From: UBA1219 sp045601425
GTDB taxonomy: Bacteria > Bacteroidota > Bacteroidia > Bacteroidales > P3
Direction: 5' to 3'
Length of the DNA stretch: 64,000 bases
Assembly: GCA_045601425.1 (NCBI GenBank)
Contig: JAZRZP010000043.1
Span: 1 to 64,000, forward strand
Made by a program: the position numbers and the translations under genes. A model generated the notes under the pieces. That model was given only the letters and a program-made list of their open reading frames with translations, was not told where the DNA came from and searched no databases. Below are positions 8,741 through 18,480 of the stretch, in pieces. The stretch's first letter is position 1. Each line of letters opens with the position of its first letter.

Positions 8741-8764
8741 TTCAGTCGTAAAAATAATGCGTTT

Positions 8765-11047
8765 TTAAAACTCATAGTCATCTTCTTCTTCAGGCAGTCC
8801 CAGTGCAGAGTTCGAGCAGTCCATACTTATTGCGGATGGGACATCGAACCCGCCTTTGTAGAAGCCGATTTTCGGATCTTCGTAAATCTTTTTCATGTAA
8901 AGTCCGAATATGGGCAATGCGGCGGCTGCGCCCTGACCGTAGGTCATGGAGTTGAAGTGTATTGAACGTACTTCTCCGCCAATCCATACGGCTGTCACGA
9001 GTTTCGGAGTCATTCCGATGAACCATGCGTCGGAGTTGTTCTGGGTTGTTCCAGTTTTGCCGGCCAGAGGGTATTCGAGTTTGTACTTGTATCGCAGTCT
9101 GCCGCCGGTACCGCCGTCAACAACGCCTTTCATGAGTTCTACCACGAAGTACGAGGTTTGTTCGTCGAGGGCATCGTTGCGGTCGGGCGTGAAGGTGGCG
9201 AGGACAATTCCCTTGTTGTCTTCGATACGGGTTATGAAGATGGGTTCAACGTATTCGCCGTGATTTGGGAAGGTGGCCATGGCTCCTGCCATTTCGGCAA
9301 CCGACAGGTCGGAAGTGCCGAGGCATATTGCCGGTACGGCCGGTATGTCGCTCTTGATGCCCATCTTGCGTACGAGTTCTATGACTTCGCTGGGGTTGGT
9401 GTGGTATTTCATGAGGTAGGCGGAGACGTAGTTCACCGAGTTTGCCAGAGCCCATCTCAGTGTAACCATTTCATCGACGCGAGCGTTGTTGGAGTTCTTG
9501 GGACACCAGTCGGTGCCTTCGCCGTCGGTGTTTTCGAAGCACACCTCGGAGTTGGGGACTTCGGAGTTGGGACAGAGGCCGTTTCTCATGGCACAGGCAT
9601 AGACGAAGGGTTTGAAGGTGGAACCTACCTGACGGCGGCTGCCGGTTACGTTGTCGAATTTGAAATGGCGGTAGTTGATGCCACCGACGTATGCTTTCAC
9701 ATAGCCCGTTCCGGGTTCTACCGACATGAGGCCTACGTTGAGGAACGACTTGTAGTAGAGCAGCGAGTCCCACGGGGACATGAGGGTGTCTTTGTAGTCG
9801 GGTTTGCCGCCTTTCCATGCAAATACTCTCATACGTACTTTCTGGTCGAAAGCCTTGCGGATTTCTTTTTCGGAATATCCGGCTTCTTTCATGTCGAGGT
9901 AGCGGTCCGATTCCCTCATGGAGCGGAGCAGATATTTCTCTACCTGTTCCGATGAAAGGTTTACGAACGGACTTTTGTTCCGGCGTCTGGATATCTCCTT
10001 GAAGAAGGCCGGCTGAATGTCGTTGCCCATGTGTTCGGCAACGGCTTCTTCGGCGTACCGCTGCATTCTTGAATCGATGGTGGTGTATATTCTGAGGCCG
10101 TCCTTGTGTACGTCGTAATTTTCTCCGTCAGGTTTCTTGTGGTCCTTGCACCATTTCTTCATGTATTCGCGTATGTATTCGCGGAAATAGGTGGCCGTTC
10201 CTTCGTTGTGTGTTTGGAGGGTGTATCGCGACATGTCGAGGGGAAGTTGCTGTAGAGAGTCGCACACTTCCTGTGATATGTAATCGTATTTGGCCATCTG
10301 TGATAGCACCACGTTGCGGCGGCGTTTCGAGTTTTCGGGGTTCATGATCGGACTGTATGCCGACGGGGCCTTGAGCAGGCCTACAAGTACTGCCGACTGT
10401 TCTATTTTCAGTTCGGTGGGTGTGGTGTTGAAAAAAGTCTTTGCCGCGGTCTTTATGCCGAAGGCGTTGCTGCCGAAATCAACCGTGTTGAGGTACATGG
10501 CTAGGATTTCGTTTTTGGAGTAGTTGTGTTCCAGTTTCGCGGCCACGACCCATTCCTTGAACTTGGAATACATGATGCCTATTTTCGATTTCCGTTCGCG
10601 GGGGAAAAGGTTTTTGGCAAGCTGCTGGGTGAGCGTGCTGCCGCCACCGGAATTGCTGTTGCGTCCAATGACGGTCTTCACGAGTACACGTCCCAGACTT
10701 CGCATGTCGATGCCTGAATGTTCGTAGAAACGGGCATCTTCGGTTGCAATGAGGGCATGTATGAGGTTGGAGTCGATTTCGCTGAACGAGACGTTGGAAC
10801 GGTTCTCGATGCCGATGAAGCCGAGTATCTCGCCGTCGCAGGAAATGACTTCGCTGGCAAGGTTGCTGCGCGGGTTTTCAAGTTCTTCGAACGAGGGCAT
10901 GAATCCTAACCATCCCAGCGACAGCATCGTGAAAAAGAGGAATATGAAAATCCATATGCCTGCAAATATTTTCCACAGTTTCCTGTATTTGCCGGAACTG
11001 GCTGTCTTTTTTCCGGGAGATGTCTTTTTGCCTCTATTTTGTGCCAT
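8765..11047 (-). CDS. Class A penicillin-binding protein 1A (transglycosylase/transpeptidase)
   Basis: A 760-residue bifunctional peptidoglycan synthase. A basic cytoplasmic tail and one membrane span (about 24-48) precede the GT51 domain with catalytic Glu103 in TEDARFYEHSGID and the GGSTLTQQLAKNLF motif (135-148). The transpeptidase domain has the active-site Ser476 in GSTFKPF (SxxK), SVN near 545 and KTGT near 655. It polymerises and cross-links peptidoglycan at the periplasmic face. The C-terminus is short and acidic (EEEDDYEF). It leads a probable unit with lepA and the M49-like peptidase; two -7 boxes lie upstream. Confidence 0.95.
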   Translation of the reverse strand: MAQNRGKKTSPGKKTASSGKYRKLWKIFAGIWIFIFLFFTMLSLGWLGFMPSFEELENPRSNLASEVISCDGEILGFIGIENRSNVSFSEIDSNLIHALIATEDARFYEHSGIDMRSLGRVLVKTVIGRNSNSGGGSTLTQQLAKNLFPRERKSKIGIMYSKFKEWVVAAKLEHNYSKNEILAMYLNTVDFGSNAFGIKTAAKTFFNTTPTELKIEQSAVLVGLLKAPSAYSPIMNPENSKRRRNVVLSQMAKYDYISQEVCDSLQQLPLDMSRYTLQTHNEGTATYFREYIREYMKKWCKDHKKPDGENYDVHKDGLRIYTTIDSRMQRYAEEAVAEHMGNDIQPAFFKEISRRRNKSPFVNLSSEQVEKYLLRSMRESDRYLDMKEAGYSEKEIRKAFDQKVRMRVFAWKGGKPDYKDTLMSPWDSLLYYKSFLNVGLMSVEPGTGYVKAYVGGINYRHFKFDNVTGSRRQVGSTFKPFVYACAMRNGLCPNSEVPNSEVCFENTDGEGTDWCPKNSNNARVDEMVTLRWALANSVNYVSAYLMKYHTNPSEVIELVRKMGIKSDIPAVPAICLGTSDLSVAEMAGAMATFPNHGEYVEPIFITRIEDNKGIVLATFTPDRNDALDEQTSYFVVELMKGVVDGGTGGRLRYKYKLEYPLAGKTGTTQNNSDAWFIGMTPKLVTAVWIGGEVRSIHFNSMTYGQGAAAALPIFGLYMKKIYEDPKIGFYKGGFDVPSAISMDCSNSALGLPEEEDDYEF

Positions 11048-11155
11048 ATTTTTTTTCTTGTGCGAAGTGGTGTGTCTGTGTAACTGTCTGGTAATGAATT
11101 TGTAAAATAAAAATTACGGTATGTTCCCACGAAAGAACGTGGAGAAAAACCGTCT

Positions 11156-11164
11156 GCAAATATA
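11156..11164 (-). promoter_or_regulatory. -7 box proximal to PBP1A gene
   Basis: TATATTTGC on the minus strand, about 110 bases before the ATG at 11047. The leader between them contains a small hairpin (CCACG/CGTGG around 11128-11143). Confidence 0.5.
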
Positions 11165-11296
11165 CGATTTTTTTGGGAAATATGCAAAATGAAAATGGAA
11201 AATCTTTTTCAATGCATAGAAACCTATATTGCAACGGGTCTGCAATTTTATATATCACGCTTTTTCTTCATTTTTCGTTTGGTTGCATTTTCCAGT

Positions 11297-11305
11297 GCAA
11301 AGATA
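11297..11305 (-). promoter_or_regulatory. Second, distal -7 box upstream of PBP1A
   Basis: TATCTTTGC on the minus strand, immediately past the terminator of the preceding lipoprotein gene and about 140 bases upstream of the proximal box. The pair suggests tandem promoters for the PBP1A unit; a short independent RNA between the two boxes cannot be excluded. The 11048-11363 interval holds nothing else recognisable apart from these boxes and the terminator. Confidence 0.45.
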
Positions 11306-11307
11306 CG

Positions 11308-11342
11308 AAAAAAAAAACGGGAGTTTTCAAGAAAATTCCCGT
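11308..11342 (-). terminator. Terminator of the M14/DUF5686/lipoprotein unit
   Basis: The hairpin ACGGGA-TTTT / AAAA-TCCCGT (arms 11317-11328 and 11332-11342, one mismatch) lies 20 bases after the lipoprotein stop and is followed on the minus strand by about ten T. Confidence 0.8.
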
Positions 11343-11363
11343 TTCGTTTTGTCCGTTGGCGTA

Positions 11364-11567
11364 TCAGTCGTCCCATTGAAGTTCGCCGCCGTCTTGCCAC
11401 TGTTCCACTTCGATATTGGCTTGTTCTGCGTTTGCAGAATCCAGTTTTGCCACTACTTCGTCGTAAGTAGTCGAATCTTCGTCAGCGTTTTTTGCAGTGT
11501 TGCCGTTGCCGCATGCTGTGATGAAAAACATTGAGGCAATTGTCATTGATAAAATTATTTTCTTCAT
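11364..11567 (-). CDS. Small acidic lipoprotein, unknown function
   Basis: A 67-residue protein: type II signal peptide with lipobox ITAC (Cys19), then about 48 acidic residues ending QWQDGGELQWDD. No family is recognised. It starts 24 bases after the DUF5686 gene and is directly followed by a terminator, so it is the last gene of that unit. The short mature chain suggests a surface- or periplasm-tethered accessory, but no function can be assigned. Confidence 0.75.
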   Translation of the reverse strand: MKKIILSMTIASMFFITACGNGNTAKNADEDSTTYDEVVAKLDSANAEQANIEVEQWQDGGELQWDD

Positions 11568-11591
11568 TTTTTTTTGAGTTTTATGTTGTTT

Positions 11592-14249
11592 TTAAAAATT
11601 TATTCCAATTGTCGCGAAAGCGGCTATGTTGTTCCACTCGTGAACGGAATTGTACCCGCTTATGCGATAGGCACAGCCGGCCCCAAGTGTTAAGGTGCTG
11701 TATGTCAGTATGTCCTTGACGGCGATGCACGGTTCCAGAATGCCTTTTTCGGGGGCATTGAGTTTGATGCCGTCTTCGGACAGGGTCTCACCGAATGTTG
11801 TACCTATCAGCGAGTTGAGTTGCATAAAGAATCTCGGCTTCGAGTATTTCAGATTCCAGAAAGTCTGGGCAAAATCGAAACTCAGGCATGCGTTGGCGTA
11901 TGCGTTCGATGTAAAATCGTTGCAGTGCAGGGTGAGGAAACTGTTGCGGAAATAATAGTGTACGTTCATCGTTCCTACGGCGTTGAACATCCTGCTGTAC
12001 GGAACCTTCCTGTCCACATATCCGGCCGAAACGAAGAAGTGGAAAGTGCCGTAGTGCTGGAACATGACATTCTGCGAGTACCGGAACAGTATCCGGTTGT
12101 AAGTTTCACCGGCATCGAATATGGAAATTCCACGGGTGTATTCTATGTCGAAGACGGGGTGGTCGTTGAATTCTCCGTCCATGGTCAGTTCATATTTTGG
12201 CAGGCGTATTTTGCGTTTTTTGTATTCGTAGTTCAGGGCGAACTGTATTTCGGCGAAGTCGGTTGACGGGAGTTCCGATAATTCTTCTTTCGGGAAAATG
12301 AGTTTTCCGTTGTCGAAAAGTCTGTTCTCGCGGGAATAGGAGGCCGAGATGTGGCATTGGGTGTATGACCATAGCGGCATTGAAAATTTCATGCCGGCCC
12401 TGCGTGCTCTCGAAAATCGGTTTATGGTGTATGTGCAGTTCCCGTCGATGTCAAGTATGTGGTAGTTCTGAATGCTGGAATTGGCTGCTGGTTCAAGGTC
12501 GTCTTTATAGAACAGCGACAGCGAGTAGTTCCTGTATCTGTCGAAGTACAGGTTTAGGTTCCCGCCGTATTTCCAAGCCCTGTCGGTTTTGCCGTAGCCG
12601 AAATAACCGCCCAGAGTGAGCTGCTTGGCAGGACTGAAGTCGATGCCCATGCCCCAACGGGAGTGCTCGTAGCCGTTGTATGTGTACAGCCGGTTGATGT
12701 CGAAAGCGAACATGCCCCATTTTATTTTCCCGTCCTTGAGTACGAGCATCCAGTCGATGAGTCTGTCGAGCGACAGCTTCCTGAGTGAGGAATCTTTTTC
12801 CATCATCACGGCGAGTGTGTCATAGACGCGGAAGGTGTTTTTTTCTTTCTGATTCAGTTCGGGACGGAACCGGTTCCAGAAAGATGTGTCACGCTCGGTG
12901 GCATTCTCTTCCACATCGATGGCTATGTCTGAAAATTCGCGGCGTTTCATTTTCTGGTTGAATGTGAAGTCGGACAGGCTGTTGGTTGTTACAAAACGTA
13001 CCAGCATGTCGTTTTTTTGCGATATTTTCATTCCGAGTTCGAAATACAGCAGATCGGGGTACCATCGGTTCAGGGAATCGCGTTTGTACTGGTGTTTCAC
13101 GCGGAATACCATGTTGTCCGAAATTCTTGTCGCAGCGGAGTCTGTCCCGGGATTCTTTCCCGACGACAGTTCTACCGAGACTTTGGTCCCGGAACTGTCA
13201 TTGTCGGTTTTGCCGTTTTTCTGCAGCGATGCGGTTTCGGTTTGTACTGCAAGGTTCAGCGTGCTGAGCAGCTCATATTCCAGAACGGGTTCGGCTTCAA
13301 TGTTCTGTATGGCGTAGCCGCCTGAATTTATGAACACTTTCCCTTTCAGGGCGTTGAATTTTACGTTTGGTATCGGGTGGAAGGCGATGCCGAAAATGGT
13401 GTCGCTGCCGTCATAAACGGTGTCTTGGATTTCAAAGTAGTACCGTTTGAACGTGCCTTTGCGTATCGGGTTCAGGTATCGTGTGGTCAGAATTTCCACG
13501 TTGTTGCTGTAGAACGATGTGGATTGCATCTGGCTGAGTATTACGGAAAAAAGCGGATTCTTGGTGCCGGCTGTACGCGAGGCAAGAATGGTCTCCTTCA
13601 TCTTGTCGGGAGCCTTGTATTTGCACTCTGAAATGCTTTCCATGAAGAAGAGGTAGGTGCTGTCCATCACAGCCTGCATTTCAAGTTCGAAACTATCGAG
13701 TACAGTGTCTGTCATGGGCTTGAAAATCTGTTCACGGATTTTCTTTTCGGCTTGTTCGTCGTACGCTATCTCTATGACGCCCTTGTTGTAGGCATTGTAA
13801 CTGTATGACGACTGCTGCTGGAAATCGTTTTTTTTCTTGTTGTCGATGGCGAGCTGTATGATGCGGTTTGCCGGGTTGATTCCGGGTTTCACCACAATTT
13901 CGTGGAGCTGTTTCACCGAAGGACGCAGCTCGACTATTATTTTTTTTTCGTCGTTTCTTACGGAAATGGTGGTGTCATGGTAGCCCAGACACTTGATTCT
14001 CAATCGGCTGTCGGAACTGAGACTGAGACTGAATTTTCCGGAAATGTCGCTAATGGTTCCTTGTCGGGTGTTCTCGATGAAAATGTTTGCGAAGGCTACC
14101 GGCTCTTTCGTTTTGGCGTCACGCAAGGTTCCCGAAACGCTGATTTCCTGAGACAGTGTGTTTGCCGACAGAAAAACGAACAGAAGGACAGAAAGAATCT
14201 TCCTGCCTGACGGTATCGGGTTTGATTTTCCGGCGTTTCTCTGTAACAT
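11592..14249 (-). CDS. DUF5686 outer-membrane protein with carboxypeptidase-regulatory-like domain
   Basis: An 885-residue protein: signal peptide (to about residue 34), then a CarboxypepD_reg-like beta-sandwich (about 37-112; SGTLRDAKTKEPVAFANIF, GKFSLSLSSDSRLRIKCLGY), then a long DUF5686 region rich in alternating aromatic/polar strands typical of an outer-membrane beta-barrel, ending INF. Proteins with this layout are common in Bacteroidetes and resemble TonB-dependent receptors without the plug; their cargo is unknown. It begins 10 bases after the M14 carboxypeptidase gene, so the two are almost certainly co-transcribed, which could link an exported peptidase to an outer-membrane partner. 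Confidence 0.85.
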   Translation of the reverse strand: MLQRNAGKSNPIPSGRKILSVLLFVFLSANTLSQEISVSGTLRDAKTKEPVAFANIFIENTRQGTISDISGKFSLSLSSDSRLRIKCLGYHDTTISVRNDEKKIIVELRPSVKQLHEIVVKPGINPANRIIQLAIDNKKKNDFQQQSSYSYNAYNKGVIEIAYDEQAEKKIREQIFKPMTDTVLDSFELEMQAVMDSTYLFFMESISECKYKAPDKMKETILASRTAGTKNPLFSVILSQMQSTSFYSNNVEILTTRYLNPIRKGTFKRYYFEIQDTVYDGSDTIFGIAFHPIPNVKFNALKGKVFINSGGYAIQNIEAEPVLEYELLSTLNLAVQTETASLQKNGKTDNDSSGTKVSVELSSGKNPGTDSAATRISDNMVFRVKHQYKRDSLNRWYPDLLYFELGMKISQKNDMLVRFVTTNSLSDFTFNQKMKRREFSDIAIDVEENATERDTSFWNRFRPELNQKEKNTFRVYDTLAVMMEKDSSLRKLSLDRLIDWMLVLKDGKIKWGMFAFDINRLYTYNGYEHSRWGMGIDFSPAKQLTLGGYFGYGKTDRAWKYGGNLNLYFDRYRNYSLSLFYKDDLEPAANSSIQNYHILDIDGNCTYTINRFSRARRAGMKFSMPLWSYTQCHISASYSRENRLFDNGKLIFPKEELSELPSTDFAEIQFALNYEYKKRKIRLPKYELTMDGEFNDHPVFDIEYTRGISIFDAGETYNRILFRYSQNVMFQHYGTFHFFVSAGYVDRKVPYSRMFNAVGTMNVHYYFRNSFLTLHCNDFTSNAYANACLSFDFAQTFWNLKYSKPRFFMQLNSLIGTTFGETLSEDGIKLNAPEKGILEPCIAVKDILTYSTLTLGAGCAYRISGYNSVHEWNNIAAFATIGINF

Positions 14250-14258
14250 TGGCGACTT

Positions 14259-15944
14259 CTATTTTTTTAAGAATTTGCGTATCTCTTTCGGTGAATCTTG
14301 TTTCATTATTTCCATGACGTACAGCCCTTTCCGCAGTCCCGATACGTCGATTCTCACGGAGCTTCTTGCGGAAAATTCTTTCTGCAAAATGCTGGTGCCT
14401 AAAGTGTTGAATATCCTGTATCCGGTTATTCCGTTCCCGTAAACGTCCAGATGTCTCAGACACGGATTGGGCGAGAGTTTCGTCTTTTCATGACCATGTG
14501 CCGCGTTTATGTTCTGCGTGTTTGTGCTCGACAGTTCGAACGTGACGTTTGTTGCAGTGTCGTTGCCCACGGTTACGGTCATGGATTTCGGGCTGTAGCC
14601 GGGTGCGGAGGCTGTCATCGTATAGGTGCCGGGTAGCAGTAGCCGGTAGAAATCGCCTTGGTTGCGGCTGAAAACTTCTGAACTGTCGCAGTCGAGGTTG
14701 CTTATCGAAAGCATGGCTTTTAGAGGCTGTCCTGTCACCGAATCTACCACCATGCCCCTGATGCCTTTGTGGATCTCCTTCATGAAATTTATGAGCGGTC
14801 GGCGGTGCATGTCCCAGTAAGTGTTCAGTTTGCTGGTTGACAACTTTTTGCTTTCCGAAACTTCGATGGTGACTATTCTCATGCGGTGGTAGAATGTCAT
14901 GTAGTCCTGCTGACCGTTGCTGATGACATACCAGTCGCCGCCGACTGTGCATCCGCTCGGGTCGTCGGAAGTGTAATGGCTGTTCCCGCCGTATCTGCGG
15001 CAGGTATCGACGAACTTGCGTCCGGTTTGCATCCACCAGTTGTAGTCGGCTATCCTGCGGTCGCCCGACTCGAAGCCGTCCCACGGGAAGTTGAATATTT
15101 CGGCTCCTCCGTGTATTGTGGCACCGAGTACGAAGTGATGGTTTCCTGCATAGTTCATTATTGCGATGTTTTCGCGCTGCACCGCGTTCAGTGGCGAGGT
15201 TGACCAGTGGTCGGGGTAGTTGCGGTTCAGGTCTTTGCGGTTTGCGTTGTAGCGTGTCGCGTCCGATACGGTATTGTTGCCTCCGGCGTATGTCCCGTCG
15301 GGGTTCAGCAGAGGATTTATGTATATTTGCGTGGTGTTTACCAATTGGGTGATTTCGGCATCGGTGCCGTAGTTGGAAAGCAGGTGGTCTATGAGCCGCA
15401 GCATGAGTATGAATCCGGTTATCTCGTCGCCGTGTATAGTAGAGTTGAAAAACAGTTGGGGTTCGTTGGGGTCGGAGTTTACGCTGTCGGCAATTTTTGC
15501 GCAGAGAATAAGCCTTCCGTTTACCGATGTCCCAATGGTGTCAATGAGGCAGATGTCCGGGTGACTGTTGGAAAAATTCTGCATCATCTGAAGATATACG
15601 TCGTAGGTGGGGTATCTGTCCCAGTTTGCCATTTCCGCCATGCTGCCGGCCATCGTGAGGGCTTTTTCGTGGTCTTTTTCCAGAATGGTGTACCGGTATC
15701 CTTTACGCAAGAATTCGGCAAACTCTTCGGCATTGGCGTAAGCCCGTATCTCTGACCCTCTCCGGCTGTCGATGGATATTATCCGGCTCAGTTCGGTAAT
15801 TTTTTGGGGATTGTTCTCTTCAAAGCTGAAGACAATCTCTGTCCTGTCGCCGAACAGACCATCGTTCGCAGATTCCTGCGAGTTCGCATGCAATACTGTC
15901 AGGAACACGGCAATGCATAATATGAAGATTTTCTTTCGTTTCAT
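14259..15944 (-). CDS. M14 zinc carboxypeptidase with T9SS type A sorting domain
   Basis: A 561-residue secreted enzyme. After a signal peptide (about 1-22), the M14 domain spans about 110-390 with zinc ligands His171 and Glu174 in STIHGDE, a downstream IHGGAEIFNFPWDG with the third-ligand region, and catalytic Glu in VTIEVSESKKL. A CarboxypepD_reg-like domain follows (about 395-475; GMVVDSVTGQPLKAMLSI). The last ~75 residues (KLSPNPCLRHLDVY ... GLRKGLYVMEIMK) match the type A C-terminal sorting domain that directs export through the type IX system. It presumably removes C-terminal residues from peptides outside the cell. It leads a unit with the DUF5686 gene and a small lipoprotein. Confidence 0.93.
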   Translation of the reverse strand: MKRKKIFILCIAVFLTVLHANSQESANDGLFGDRTEIVFSFEENNPQKITELSRIISIDSRRGSEIRAYANAEEFAEFLRKGYRYTILEKDHEKALTMAGSMAEMANWDRYPTYDVYLQMMQNFSNSHPDICLIDTIGTSVNGRLILCAKIADSVNSDPNEPQLFFNSTIHGDEITGFILMLRLIDHLLSNYGTDAEITQLVNTTQIYINPLLNPDGTYAGGNNTVSDATRYNANRKDLNRNYPDHWSTSPLNAVQRENIAIMNYAGNHHFVLGATIHGGAEIFNFPWDGFESGDRRIADYNWWMQTGRKFVDTCRRYGGNSHYTSDDPSGCTVGGDWYVISNGQQDYMTFYHRMRIVTIEVSESKKLSTSKLNTYWDMHRRPLINFMKEIHKGIRGMVVDSVTGQPLKAMLSISNLDCDSSEVFSRNQGDFYRLLLPGTYTMTASAPGYSPKSMTVTVGNDTATNVTFELSSTNTQNINAAHGHEKTKLSPNPCLRHLDVYGNGITGYRIFNTLGTSILQKEFSARSSVRIDVSGLRKGLYVMEIMKQDSPKEIRKFLKK

Positions 15945-15983
15945 TGTTTTTTGTTTGAGTTTCTTTTTCCGTAAGTTCGGTTT

Positions 15984-15992
15984 GCAAAGTTA
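15984..15992 (-). promoter_or_regulatory. -7 box of the M14 carboxypeptidase unit
   Basis: TAACTTTGC on the minus strand, about 40 bases before the ATG at 15944 and after the end of the helicase gene. Confidence 0.6.
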
Positions 15993-16036
15993 CAATTTTA
16001 TTTTGTCTTTTGCAATTGCATGCGTTTTTTTAGTGT

Positions 16037-18466
16037 TCATCCGGCATCATCGTTTTCTTTGCAGTAATTGTTTACTATCGAAAGCTTGTAGTATTCGTAG
16101 GATCCGCCAAAGAAAGCATGGGCTTCGTTCAGGGTCGTTTCGGGATTTTTCCTGAAATAGCCGAGGATTTTCCTGAAATCATCTTGCGGCAGCACATCGA
16201 AAATGTCTAATTTTCCGTCTTTTACCAGTCGTGAGAGGTGCCCCTCGACGGTGGACAGCGAAAGTCCCCGCTCTGCAGCGATGTCTTCTGCCGAAGTCCC
16301 TTCCCGAAACATGTTCAATGTGATTTCGTAGGTTTCGCCTTTGTGCAATTTGGACTTTATGCCGTTGGCATCGCAGAAGCTGTTGACCATCTCGAGGATT
16401 TCCGTACCGAAATCGGCCATTTTCTGTTTCCCGAAACCTGAAACGGCAAGAAGGCTGTCTTTGTCTTTTGGCAGTTTCGATGCAATTTCGAGCATCGTAC
16501 TCTGTGTCAGTATGGTAAACGGCTGTTTCCCTTTTTCGAAGCTTTTTTCACTCCGCCATTCCCGCAGCAAATTGAAAAATTCTTCGTTGCAACCCTTCAG
16601 GTTTACTTTTTTTCTGTTCTGTGTTTTTTTGCCGAAAGACTTGTCCGAAAGCAGGAAATCGTTCTTGGTCTTGATGTACAGCTCTGTCGTGAACTGTTGC
16701 CCAACGGCTTTGAAAACAGCCTGTTTCAATCCGAGACTTTCGTTGTAGAGTTCTGTGGCAGAGACATATTCCTTGTTCGTCTCCTGATTTTCGATTTCCA
16801 GATCAAGCAGGCTGGAAATGCTTTCGTCGAATTCCGTGATTTTTTCGCTGAAATAGACGGAGGCTTTGTTTATGCGTTCCTGCAGGTATGCGTTTTTCAG
16901 ATCGGCTCCACACTGTGCCTGAAGCGAAGAAATCTGATGCCTGAATTTCTCGGCCACGGTTATTATTTCGGGGTAAAACAGGCTTTGTGCTTTCTGTCGG
17001 AATGTGTCGGATTCCTGCGTGTAAAGCGAGTGCAGCTTGTTCAGGAAAATGCTTGCTATCTGCGAAACGGCTTTTTCGAGGTCCGAAAAGTCGAAGGCTT
17101 CCGTCAGCAGGTCGTAAAAGTACTGGGCACGGGCTTCGTTGAGGTGATTCCGAACTTCTTCTTCGGGCGGGATTCCGTCGTTGAAGGAGTTGACTTCGGT
17201 ATTCGAAAATGCACAATTTGCCGTTATTCTGGAACTCAGCACAATGCCCTCCAGCGTGCGGCACCGGCTCAGTGCGACATAAGTCTGCCCGAAAGTAAAT
17301 GCACGTCCCACGTCGATGATGGCCTTGTCGAAGGTCAGACCTTGGCTTTTGTGTATGGTTATTGCCCATGCCAGCCGCAGCGGTACCTGTGTGAATGTGC
17401 CTTCAACGATACTCTCGATGTCTTTGCTTTCCCCGTTGATGACGTATTTCGTGTTTTCCCAAGTCACAGGGGTTACAAGTATCTCTTCGTCAGTGGAATC
17501 TCGGGTAATTATGCCTTCATCGGAAAATCCGGTTACGGTAACGATTTTGCCGTTGAAATAAAGCTTATCCGGACCGAGATCGTTTCGTACAAACATCACT
17601 TGGGCTCCGACTTTGAGTTTCAGGGTGTATTCGGTGGGGTACATGTATTCAGGGAAAGAGCCTTCTACACGTGCGTCGAAATTGTGTTTCCTGCCTTTCA
17701 GCGATTCGAGTTTCGACGTGTTTATGCGGTCTGCCTGCGCATTGTGGGTTGTCAGACGTATGTAGTGCTCCTTGTCGGAAGGGTCAAAATCCGGATTGTA
17801 GCGTGCGTTGAGCATTTCCAGCGTTCCGGAATCGAATCGGTTCTGCCGTATGTTGTTCAGCAGATTGACGAAATTCATGTCAGGTTGCCGGTAAACGTGG
17901 CTGAGTTCGATGATTATGTATTTCAGCTTTTTCAGGGCAATGCTGTTGAAGAAGAAGGGTGAAGGATACACTCTCTGCAAGTATTGCATCTCCTCGTCGC
18001 TCACTATCGGTGGCAGTTGCTGGAGGTCGCCTATCATGAGGAGCTGTACCCCGCCGAAAGGTCTGCTGTTCCTGCGGTAACGGCGGAGACGGTCGTCGAT
18101 GGCATCGAGCAAATCGGCTCTTACCATGCTTATCTCGTCAATTATGAGAAGCTCTATGCTCCGTATGATGTCGATTTTGTTTTTACGCAGAGTCATGCGT
18201 TTCCGGTCGTTGTATTCGGATATGTATTCCGGCACATCGGGCAGGAAAAGCGAAAATGGAAGTTGGAAAAACGAATGTATGGTGGACCCTCCTGCATTTA
18301 TGGCTGCTACGCCTGTAGGAGCCACTATTATGCAGCGTTTCGATGTGGTCTCGCAGATATGCTTGAGAAAAGTCGTCTTTCCGGTTCCGGCTTTTCCGGT
18401 AAGGAAAACCGACGTACCGGTGCCGTTTATGTATTCTTCGGCCAGCAGACTCTGTGTGTTTTTCAT
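16037..18466 (-). CDS. Pif1-like helicase with HRDC and C-terminal helix-turn-helix
   Basis: An 809-residue superfamily 1B helicase. The N-terminal ATPase has Walker A GKAGTGKTT (about 24-32), APTGVAA (motif Ia), DEISMV (motif II, about 112) and QLLMIGDLQQLPP; motif V/VI regions TIHKSQGLTFDKA and TYVALSRCRTLEGI complete the Pif1/RecD-like core by about residue 420. The C-terminal half carries an HRDC-like domain (about 630-705) and a helix-turn-helix module (TSAEDIAAERGLSLSTVEGH, about 735-755). This layout is common in Bacteroidetes. Expected role is unwinding of duplexes or structured DNA during replication or repair. It starts 14 bases after the permease gene, without a visible promoter. 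Confidence 0.9.
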   Translation of the reverse strand: MKNTQSLLAEEYINGTGTSVFLTGKAGTGKTTFLKHICETTSKRCIIVAPTGVAAINAGGSTIHSFFQLPFSLFLPDVPEYISEYNDRKRMTLRKNKIDIIRSIELLIIDEISMVRADLLDAIDDRLRRYRRNSRPFGGVQLLMIGDLQQLPPIVSDEEMQYLQRVYPSPFFFNSIALKKLKYIIIELSHVYRQPDMNFVNLLNNIRQNRFDSGTLEMLNARYNPDFDPSDKEHYIRLTTHNAQADRINTSKLESLKGRKHNFDARVEGSFPEYMYPTEYTLKLKVGAQVMFVRNDLGPDKLYFNGKIVTVTGFSDEGIITRDSTDEEILVTPVTWENTKYVINGESKDIESIVEGTFTQVPLRLAWAITIHKSQGLTFDKAIIDVGRAFTFGQTYVALSRCRTLEGIVLSSRITANCAFSNTEVNSFNDGIPPEEEVRNHLNEARAQYFYDLLTEAFDFSDLEKAVSQIASIFLNKLHSLYTQESDTFRQKAQSLFYPEIITVAEKFRHQISSLQAQCGADLKNAYLQERINKASVYFSEKITEFDESISSLLDLEIENQETNKEYVSATELYNESLGLKQAVFKAVGQQFTTELYIKTKNDFLLSDKSFGKKTQNRKKVNLKGCNEEFFNLLREWRSEKSFEKGKQPFTILTQSTMLEIASKLPKDKDSLLAVSGFGKQKMADFGTEILEMVNSFCDANGIKSKLHKGETYEITLNMFREGTSAEDIAAERGLSLSTVEGHLSRLVKDGKLDIFDVLPQDDFRKILGYFRKNPETTLNEAHAFFGGSYEYYKLSIVNNYCKENDDAG

Positions 18467-18480
18467 GAACGGCTTCTCCC

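Noticed and set aside
11156..11305. Independent small RNA between the two -7 boxes upstream of PBP1A
   Set aside because: There is no terminator-like hairpin with a T-run between the boxes, so tandem promoters are the simpler reading.
16697..17962. 421-codon plus-strand frame opposite the Pif1-like helicase
   Set aside because: It is a codon-bias shadow; the helicase motifs on the minus strand are complete.
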